From Planctomycetaceae bacterium (GTDB taxonomy: Bacteria > Planctomycetota > Planctomycetia > Pirellulales > UBA1268): a stretch of 64,000 nucleotides of DNA. Numbering within the stretch: the stretch's first letter is position 1; the number at the start of each line of letters is the position of its first letter. Positions 46,885-57,100 of this stretch are shown here, piece by piece. The stretch covers positions 5,837 to 69,836 of the forward strand of contig CACORA010000009.1 of the NCBI GenBank assembly GCA_902629495.1. The letters are read 5' to 3'. The notes under the pieces are model-generated. The model searched no databases. It saw nothing but the letters and a program-made list of their open reading frames with translations, and was not told the origin of the DNA. The translations under genes were made by a program, and so were the position numbers.

Positions 46885-48081
46885 CTACAGTCCACGTAGT
46901 TTTTCTACACCAGCGACTACCAATGCAGCAGCCCTTTGAATTTCTTGGTCGGTCGTAAACCTCGATAATCCAAACCGTAGGCTGGCTCGTGCGGCATCTT
47001 CCGAAAGGCCAATGGCCTGAAGCACATGGCTTGGCCTTGGATTCTCAGACGAACATGCACTTCCTGCGCTGACAGCAAGTCCTTCATGGGCAAGGGTTGT
47101 CAGAAGTGTTTGTCCATCCACGCCAGGAACATGCACATTGAGATTGTTTGGAAGCCGCACCGCCTCATGGATCAACCTTGGACCATTAATGGCGATCCCA
47201 GGAATATCTTTTTCAAGAATTTCCCATAACTGATTCCGCTGCTTTCGAATTGTGATTGACTCTGATTCCCCATGTTCTTGAGCCAATCGTGCCGCCTCCG
47301 CCATGCCAACAATCGAAGGCACATTCAGCGTTCCACTCCGCATACCCCGCTCCTGCCCACCACCATACACCAGCGGGTCTATTCGCACAGGGCGACCTCG
47401 ACGTCGAACATACAGCGCTCCCACACCCTTCGGACCATGAAATTTATGTGCTGAGAAGCTCGCAAGATCAATGCCAAGAGCATCCATGTCCAAAGGAAGT
47501 CGTCCAACTACCTGTGCACAGTCAGCGTGAAGAACAGCGCCACAGGCATGAACACGTTCAGCGATAGCTGGAAGATTCTGTATCGTTCCGATCTCATTGT
47601 TTGCAAGCGAAATTGATACGAGAAATGTCTCCGGTCGGAGTACGGTCTCGAGCATGGCAGGATCTACCAGACCCGTCGTGTGCTCAACAGACAGTCGGGT
47701 AACGGCATACCCCTTCCTCTTGAGATGATCACATGGATCAAGAACAGCAGGGTGCTCGGTTTCAACCGTCACAAGGTGTCCGTTACCTGCCTGCCGAACT
47801 GCCGTTCCGAGAATGGCCAGGTTATTGCTTTCTGTTGCACCACTGGTAAAAACGATCTCACGTGCTGATGCACCAATCACTGATGCGACGGACTCTCTCG
47901 ATGAGTCAACTACTTCACGAGCGTCGCGCCCCATCTCATGCGTCGTACTTCCTGCATTTCCATACTGCTCCGTGAGCCATGGCATCATGGCCTTCAGGAC
48001 ACGTGGATCAAGTCGCGTTGTCGAATGGTTATCAAGAAAAATGCTCACAATACCAGCATACGCTCCACCGACATGAAACAT
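46885..48081 (-). CDS. Cysteine desulfurase (NifS/IscS family)
   Basis: It is a pyridoxal-phosphate enzyme that takes sulfur from cysteine for Fe-S clusters and thio-modified tRNAs. The internal aldimine Lys is in SFSAHKFHGPKGVGALYVRR, and the mobile loop Cys in SAGSACSSENPRPSHVL. Cofactor-binding segments TSGATESNNLAI and HADCAQVVGRLPLD are also present. The reading starts at ATG 48081, but the homologous part begins with IFLDNHSTTRLDPRV, so a GTG at 48048 is a serious alternative. It lies only 26 bases after the stop of the giant gene on the same strand. Confidence 0.95.
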   Translation of the reverse strand: MFHVGGAYAGIVSIFLDNHSTTRLDPRVLKAMMPWLTEQYGNAGSTTHEMGRDAREVVDSSRESVASVIGASAREIVFTSGATESNNLAILGTAVRQAGNGHLVTVETEHPAVLDPCDHLKRKGYAVTRLSVEHTTGLVDPAMLETVLRPETFLVSISLANNEIGTIQNLPAIAERVHACGAVLHADCAQVVGRLPLDMDALGIDLASFSAHKFHGPKGVGALYVRRRGRPVRIDPLVYGGGQERGMRSGTLNVPSIVGMAEAARLAQEHGESESITIRKQRNQLWEILEKDIPGIAINGPRLIHEAVRLPNNLNVHVPGVDGQTLLTTLAHEGLAVSAGSACSSENPRPSHVLQAIGLSEDAARASLRFGLSRFTTDQEIQRAAALVVAGVEKLRGL

Positions 48082-48107
48082 ATCCTGCTATAGAAATCAG
48101 CCTTGAA

Positions 48108-51100
48108 TTAGGTGCTGAGTCCAGCATCTGGAAGATCAATGGTCGAGTCATCTGGATCCAAACTGTTGTCTGGATCTGAGATGCTTCGAATGTACTCCGC
48201 CGTCAACATGATCTGGTAGGAACCCGACTGGGTTCGGAATCGGCTTGGTAACGTCAGCATGTATCTTGCACCATCGACATTTGTCAGCGTCGAGCCACGC
48301 AGGGAGACCGTTCTCCCATTGTGAACAAAACGGACAACGTCCATCACAACACCGCTGACGGCCTGATTGAAGTCAAGATAGATGGAGCTACCATTTGGCA
48401 ATCGAGGCCCCCACGACCCCACAACTGAAACAGGAGAGGATCCTGTGGCTTGTAGAACGTGAATACTCAGCGGATCACTTTGTAGTCCATTCACCTCTGC
48501 GGTGAAATGGTGCGTACGGTAACCAAGCCCAGTGACTGACAATGACCAGGTTCCATCTGATTCAGACGTGACAAGTCCCAAGATGGTCGTTCCATTCCGA
48601 ACAGTAACAGCGCTATTTGGCTCTGACGCTCCACCCAGCACAAGGCTTGAAGAATTCGTATTTCCATTATGGGAGATCGTTTGAGCTGTCTCTGGGTGGA
48701 CGGCCTGAATCGTAGGCGCTGTTACAGGGCCCTCAGGATCACCAGGATCACCAGGATCACCAGGATCACCAGGACCACCAGGATCACCAGGGCCACCAGG
48801 GCCTGGGGCATCTCCTTCGAAGACAACTTGATAGGCCTGGCCTAATGGGCTGGAGTTACCGGCGATGTCTGTCGCAATCGCACGGAACGCATGAGCCCCC
48901 AACGAACTCAAACTCACTGATGGGGTCCATGACCATGCTCCGGTCTCACTGGCTCGAGCATCAGCAGGATTCAACGGATCCAGCAGCACCATTTGTTTAT
49001 TTGGAAGGAAGGCAACAACATTGACCGTACTTCCGGCCTCTGCAGTTCCTGAAAGGGTCGGCGAGAAGTCATCTGTAGAGCCACCGTCGGCAATACTCGT
49101 ATCGTCACCTGGATCAGTTGTGTTGTTATCGTCCGTTGCATTCGTAATGATTGGTGCACTTGGTGCTGCTAAATCAACAATAACACGGAATTCTCCAGAA
49201 CGTCCAACTCGTCCGAGAGTATCTGTGACCATCGCTTCCACATCCACGGGAACAGAATCGCCAGATGCAATATTCAGTTTATTTGCATTCAGAATCCAAT
49301 TCCCGACCGAATTAGCAACCGCTGAACCTAATACTTGCTCCTGATTGTTGAATCTGGCAACAACACGAATGACTGCATTCGGGCTCGCCGTTCCCTGCAT
49401 GACAAGAGTCAGGTCATTGGTTCCCGCGCCGTAGCTCACTTGCCCTATGACGGGCAACGCATTATCACGAATCTCATCAATGGTCACAGACGGGGCAACC
49501 GAATCAACCTCGATGTCAAACGGCACTTCACTACTTGTGTTACCGGCCCTGTCAATTGACTTAAAGGCAAGTGAACGAACACCATCTGCTAGACCAGGCA
49601 TCTGGAACGACCATCTACCATCCTCCTGAACCTGCTCCACGACTTCGTAAGGGAAGACATCCCAGCCCACCCAGATAAAGCTCCCGGGTTCTGCCACGCC
49701 ACTGACAAGAGGCGTGGCATCATCGGTGACTTCACCATTTCTAAGAATTCTCCGAATGATTCCTTCATCATCAAATACGGTGAACCCTGAGAGCTCTGGC
49801 GGAGCCGTTATGTCAACCACCCACACATCAACGTTTTGACGATATGAACTTGTTGCAGTACTGGTACTACCGTCACTCGGATCTAGACGATCAAGATGTT
49901 GACGCACCTGAATCGCACCTACCTGATATGATCCTTCCGCGAGGTCAAAGTGACGCGTTTGCCGCACCTCTCCATCGCTCCCAAGACTCACAATGCCGCC
50001 ATTCGAATCGTTCAGTTCCCAACTTGCAGAATCGACTGGTGACGTCGGCAATGCTGGAGATGTTTCCGCAAAAACAAGCGTTCCATCTTCCAACACTTCA
50101 AGAATATCGTGGGCTTGACCGTTGATGGTGATTTGCCACACCGCGTCGGTTGAGTTGCCATCATCCACATCCTTCTGCGAGACAATGCCATAGGCATTGA
50201 AATCAGTATCAGAGGCTGTCGAAAAACGCAAATCTGGCGTGCCCCACGATCCACCAGCATTGAGAGAATACTCCCACCTGATCGTTTCATTGACATCCGG
50301 AGAGAGAATATCTGACACAATGACACGGGGATTCTTGGTCAGATTATCAGAGAACGTTGTGAGATCCCAAAGAATCCCTGTGTCCTGCTGCAAGGCGAGG
50401 CCAGGCACTTTCAATGGGGTCAGTGGTCCCACTTCAGTCCAATCGCTCGCTCCCATCACATTGATCGCTCGCACACGGAACCGGTATGCATCACCTGAAG
50501 ACAGACCAAGCTCAACGTGCGTTGTATCAAGTGGATTTGAAAGCAGATCAGAACTCCAAACACCGTCTTCACGTTTTGACTCAAGTTGATATTGCGTAAT
50601 CGGTGATCCATTGGCAAATGCTTGCCATTCAAGACTGACCTGACCTTCGTCAGCCAATGCTGTGGTAAACACGGGTGCATTCGGCGCTGCGACAAGTGAC
50701 ACATCAAAAGAGATGGTTCCACCCGTTGCATTTGGCAAGACCGTATTGCCTGCCAGGTCTGTCAGGAATGCTGCCTCCGTAGCACTTCCGTTGCGAGACG
50801 TCACGTTGATTGTGTACGTACCTATCGGAAAGACGACAGCTGAATCAAAGACCACTCGATTTTTTGTCTCAAGGTATCGGAAGAAGTAATGCTCTCCCTC
50901 AACCAATGTCTGTATATTCCCTGAACCAGGAAAATCAGAATACAGAATTTCAAATGCGTCAGCCAAAACGGTCGCTTTGTCAATTCCCGCCCCAATATCA
51001 TCCAATTGCAAAACGAATTTTAGCTGACCTTTTGCATTGGCATTGCTTAATTTGACGACACCCCGACGCCCATCTTCATCATGTGTTGAGTTATCCAACG

Positions 51101-54100
51101 GCACCGCAATCTGAATCGTTGGTTGTGTAAAGTCCATACGATCGATGGCCCCACGGTCCGTGAAGACATTGGAACCAAGTCCTGTGCCGATGGATGCAAC
51201 ATTCGGATCATCTCCTCGCAATTGTCCATAGATATCTCTATCTGGGGCAAGTATTGGAGACTCCGGTATACCAACTTGATTGTTGACAACAACAAACTCA
51301 TTTCTGTCTTGCAAGGCATCGATAGCACTATCGATAGCCCTTGATTGAGGCGCGAGGTAGAAATTACCTCGATCCACATCGACAAATGGATCCGTGCCCA
51401 ACGTAATGGAATTTGTCACAGCGGCTGCTCCGGCTCCACCGCCGCCCATGCCACCGCCTCCACCACCGGCTCCACCACCGGCTCCACCACCGGCTCCACC
51501 ACCGGCTCCAGCGGTAACCTGCGTGATCACATTGTGGAACGCTGAATAGCCGATGACTGTACGACTATTACCAAGTCCATCGACAAGAGACGTCCCATCA
51601 ACAAGAACGCCAGATTCAAGGCTAGCGAGAAGATTATTGAGTAATGTAGGGGCTGCATTGTCTTCGACTTCGATACCAATCCCTCGTGGGTTATCTTGAT
51701 CATCAACGCCACCAAAGATTGTGTTATTGATAATCCGTCCATAAGGAACCGACCCAAGCGGGGCTGTGTTCCCCTCTGAGTTATCATCTCCACTGAAAAG
51801 AATACCGGCTGTTCCGCTTACTGAAATCACATTGTTCGTCACAACCACACCAGGGACAAGACGTCCATCATTCAGAGTTGGAAGGTGACGGGCAACTCCC
51901 GGCTGGAGTGGCACAAAGCCGTTATCGCGGGATGCATCAATACGAATGCCGTAGACAGAAGCATCTGCAATAAAGTTGTTTTCGATGAGGAAACGCCCTT
52001 GGTCTCTGGTAAGATTCTGATCACCAACAAGGCCAACGTTTTGTGCTCGTGGTGCCGCTGTAATGATTGCGTTTCGAAGTGTGATACCACCCCCTTGATC
52101 AGCAGGGCGCGATCCAGACTGAAAGAACCCGATACGCGTATCGTCGGTGAGATGACTGTTTCCAGGCGGCAGTTGGCCCAGTATTCCATTCAGGGCTGCC
52201 ACAAGATCGATGCGAGCCGTTTGGAACGTCTGCCCCGTGAGGATTGAAAAGAGATCAGCCGTGGGATCGACCGCAGTAAATTTATAGATGGAGTTCCATG
52301 TCGTACCACCATCAAGGCTGATCGCGATACCGTCACCTGCAGGCACGTGGTTGTCTTCTACGACGAGCGTGCCAGGATCGTCACCGATCGTAAATTGCGA
52401 TGGCAACGGAACCACGGGCTCGTTCGGAGAAATTTGAGGAAAAGCGAACACATCCCACGTTCCAGCCTGATAGTCAACCTCAAGAAATGCTGATGACTGC
52501 CCCGCAAGCTTCACGGCCCATGTGATCGCATTGAAGTCAGATGTACTTCCGCCATTTCCTTCCATTCGAAGAGCATCTTCAACAAAATCGAAGTCTGTAT
52601 CGACAGCCGTTATCTGACCATTTCCAAGCGTTGTGAGACTGTCCCCAAGGGCTGAGAGGGCATGTCTCCCAAGCACGATATCCGGAGTGGCTGCAGCCTG
52701 AATACGGCGTGCATTCGTATCAAAGACTTGTTCTGGTTGAATCGCAATCGAGTCACGCCTCGGAGTAATGGAGCTCATGATTTCAGCAAACTCCGCACCA
52801 CGCCGAACCTCGAGTTGATACTCACCCTCCAGCACCTGCTCAGGATAACCCGGACTTCCCGTTGGGGTATTGATATTGAAGAAGTTCTGATTCGTCGCAG
52901 CGTTTGTCACCATCTCGCCACGCTCGGCAAAGCCTACAATGATGTCATCAATGTAAAACCCTTCATGATCATTATTAGCACTGGCAACCTGAACGTTTTC
53001 GCCGTCGCCGATTGCTCCCTCAGGCCCAGGAATGTTATGAAGATTGACACCCGTACGATCAGGGAAGAAGGCAACCGCTTCAGCAGCCTTGAATGAGACA
53101 TTCGATGCACTCTGAACCGTCACCGTCACGACACCTGAGTTCGGATCCGTAGCAATGGCGGTCACGACCGCAGTGCCTTCCGGTACCGTGAGAATATTGT
53201 CTGCAGATGTGAGGGGGTCGGCCCCTGGATCAATGACTTGCGGATTGGCTCCATGCCATCGTTGAACCCGCATGCCAACCTGCATACCAGCGGCTGAGTC
53301 CGTTTCAAAGGTGAACTCCAATGGATTTAATGGATTTCCCGTGGCAACCGCGTCACTCATCACACTCCGAATAGCTGCCGGTGTCGCAGTGGCGTTGTGA
53401 TTACTCAAATTCCGCTGAAAATCACCACCCGTGCTAAAGTCAAAACGCAACTGAATATTTGACTCTCCAGCAAATTCACCGATGTCAATTCTCGCCTGTC
53501 GCCATTCCCCGGTATTATCAAAGAGTTCCTGAACCTGCTGATTTGGCAAGGTTCCAATCCGTGCTGACGTCGACAGATGGATGGGCAGCTCAGCATTACG
53601 TTGACTGTTATTGGTTGCCAAGAGTTCCCATGACAGGCCACCGTCTCGAGAGGCAAAGACGCGAGCACTGTCTCGCATCACATCGGCTGCGATCGAACTG
53701 TTTGCACCTTCCGTCTCAAGGAAATAATTGAAATACAATGTTGGCTTGTCACCATAGTCATACCCGGCCAGGCTAAATGGATTGGTGATCATGCTGCCAC
53801 GGGCACCGCCAGGCAGGTTATAGGTGTTGCCAAGGCCACCCGCATTCAGATCCTGTGCCCAGTTGTACTCTCCACCAACTGTACCAACGGTACCAAACTG
53901 CCCTGCAGACGTTCCAAACACTTCATCATTTCCACCCCAGTCATTTAGACCAAAGTACATGCTCACGCCACCTTGTGTCCCAGTCGTACGCGCATGATCT
54001 GCAGTTGGATTGATCCCATGTCCGGGGTCATTGTTTCGCTGTGTCGTTGGGTGCCAGAGATTGATATCCAGCGGGGAAACGGCAAGGCCTCGAACGCCTC

Positions 54101-57100
54101 CCAGACGCTCATTCGAAATCCATGAATCCCCGATGCCATCGCCATCCGTGTCGAACACGTTATCGACAACAGCGGCATTCCCATTCCCGGCCCCGTCAGG
54201 ATCAATGAAGAAGACACCACCACCTTCGGTGATCGCCATGAACATGCCCTGATACCGACCACCTTCAAGATTCACCGGTGCGGTCGCAAGACCCTGTAAC
54301 GATCTTCCATTCAGGAGCGGCGAGAAATCACGGGCATCACTGATTTGGAGGGCATCACGAAAATTCCCCGTAACGTTAAATTCACCAGCCGTTGCCCCAG
54401 CACGCGCTCGCGGGTTCCGCGGAGTAATTCTATAGAACTGGCCACCTTCACTTACTCCATACAGCGCATCGTCATCACGGATTTCATTTCTGAATTGCAG
54501 GCCTGTCGTGAATCCTGTAATCACAACAGGGTTTCCACTGCCATCAACATTGTTGCTGTTGACTCCGGCTGTGTATCCAATAGCTGGAACACTCTGCGAA
54601 AGATCAATGCCTGTTGGAATGAATCCCATCCGGCCAAAGGTATCACTTGGTGCAGTAGTATTAGCAGCAATCGGGGTACTGGCATTGCCTGCGTTATCTC
54701 CGGCATACAACACAGACCGTGATCCAAACGCAAGCACGTGGTTATCGTCTCTCATCGAGTAATAGACAGATGCTTCCTCAGCTTCATTAGCGTCTGCGTT
54801 GTAGACACCCGGTCCAGAACGACCGATGGCAATGGCATCCCTCGGTGCATTGCTGATGTTGACAGCATTCGAATCCGGTGGTGGATTACCACCGGCATCA
54901 GCCACCACCCCGTCCGTCCAACGGGCTGTACGGGCTCCTGTTGCTGGGTCAACATTCCACACCGTCCCAACGCTGCCGGCCCGATCGTAGAGCACCAGGG
55001 TGCCATCAGTCAGCATGTCCAGATCACCCGCAGTAGCACCCCAACCACCATATGCATCCGGCTGATCCGGAGCACCTGTAAAGGGATTGATCGCTCGCAG
55101 GCCTCTGGTCGTTGCCACAAAGACTGTCAGATCATCCAGCGTAAATGGAGCAACATTGGCTTGCAAGGCAATATTGGATGAAAGATCAATGATTGGCCCT
55201 GACACAGGCGTGACGGTTTGCCCACCGCTGACGTACCCAGTTGTTCCAATATGATCTTCAACAATTCTTCGAACAGATGCGACCGGTTCAAGACGAATCG
55301 ATGCATCCGTTGCCGCCGACTGGAGTGTCGCATTGAGCACTGTGGGAAGCTGTTCATTACTGGATACAGCAACATAATAGGTCGTTGTGTCACCGGGAAT
55401 ACCAGCTTCCAGATGGACCGAACCAATGTACGGATCCAACATTCCAATAGAACCGCGCGAGAGATCATCAAAATCATGCGCCTGACCAACCCCCGGCTGA
55501 TCATCTGCAATATTCGAATCCCGACCAACATAGATCAAGGAACCAGTTGCATCAAAAACAGAAAGTGTGAGGTCACCCTTGAATCCATCGGCATAGTCAA
55601 TGTCAAACATTGCCGCCCATGTCTTGGCCTCGTCATTGACATTCTGAATAACTTCGATGTCCGCATAGTCAAGCGTAAATGAGTACCAATCAATATCAGT
55701 CGCATTGTCCATGGTGCCAGCAACGCTGATTGTGTTGCGATCTGTCTGCAACAGGTTGCCCAACGCCTGCGCCTGACCAAACGCGTCATTCGCCGCTGAC
55801 TGCTCACCAGTTTCCCCAACAAGCTGGGAGTGATGCGGCAGGCCAATGACATCAATGCCAATCGTTGGGAAGCGAATATCCGCATACCGAACCGTGGAGC
55901 CTGCTTTTTCGTCTCGCTGTCGTTCTCGGATCCTCAGTTCGTATCGACCGCTGCTGGCTCCGACAGGATTGGCAAGACCCGCTTCATATTGCGCCGGTGT
56001 TGTGGTTGATGAATAGGCTGACTGACTTCGCACTCGAACAAAGTACTGGGTTTCCACACCCGTCTGTCCGGGAAGTGTCACCCGGAATCCAGGATTCCGT
56101 GGATTCGCAGAATACATGTCCACTCCACGATGGTCATCCTTATTTAAGGACATCCCGCCACCTTCACCCGTCAGGGAAAACCCAAGGGTGGTCGCCGAAA
56201 CGTTCCCATACTCATAGGACAACTCGATCCGCGAAGTTCCTGTTGGCACATTATCAAAGGGCAATGTGATCAAGCCTGCTGCATAATCAATCGTTGCCGA
56301 CGCATCAACCGCTCGAGCTGAAGGATTTCCAATCGGCGTAAACGTAAATGCTCCATCTCGGGCAACGGTGAATGTTTGAATGGCTGTTTCATCAACATAC
56401 AGCACACCTGAAAGTGTTCCGGGAAGAATATTGGCATGGGGAATCTGGAAGGTACGGGTTCCAAAATACAGTGTGCTACCATGCTCAACATCAATAGACT
56501 GACTCAACACGATTTCATCAGATACAGGATCCACTGACTGCACCGTCGTCCCAGGCAGCACACCAAGCTCTCCATCAGGACGTGGATTCGCCAACACGGC
56601 TCCATTCAACTCGATATTGTCAGCATCCGAAACAAGAACCGTATCGCTGTTGAAGCCAAACCCAAGGATGTCGCCGTTTTCGACGACAACCGGCTGATTC
56701 CCAACCGCGTCTGGGTCACTATCCAATACAATCGTCGCCCCAACACCAACATCATCCGGTATGACCTCGATGACACGTGTTCCGGCTGGAATGCCGTCTG
56801 CTCCATTCACAAGAATTCCCGTTTTGATCACCTCACCGTTGACATCAAATCGGTCTGGGACATGGATGCGTGTTGTGGCAATCGGTCCTGTGAATGCAGG
56901 ATCTGAAAAGGAAAATCCAATAATATCGTCTTGCTCAAACCCAATGTCATTGCTCAGCGTAACCGTGCGAGAGGCTTGATCAAATCCGGCAACTGTTCGA
57001 GACAACAGAAATCCATTGAGGGTTACCGCAGATCCGATTTCAGGATCAACCGAATCATCAATCCGGATGCGATTCGTGGTAACTGTCTCACCAGGAACAA

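Noticed and set aside
48729..51513. CRISPR-like short repeats at 48729-48807 and 51425-51513.
   Set aside because: The units are 9 and 12 bases, tandem, without spacers, and code in frame for Gly-rich linkers of the giant protein.
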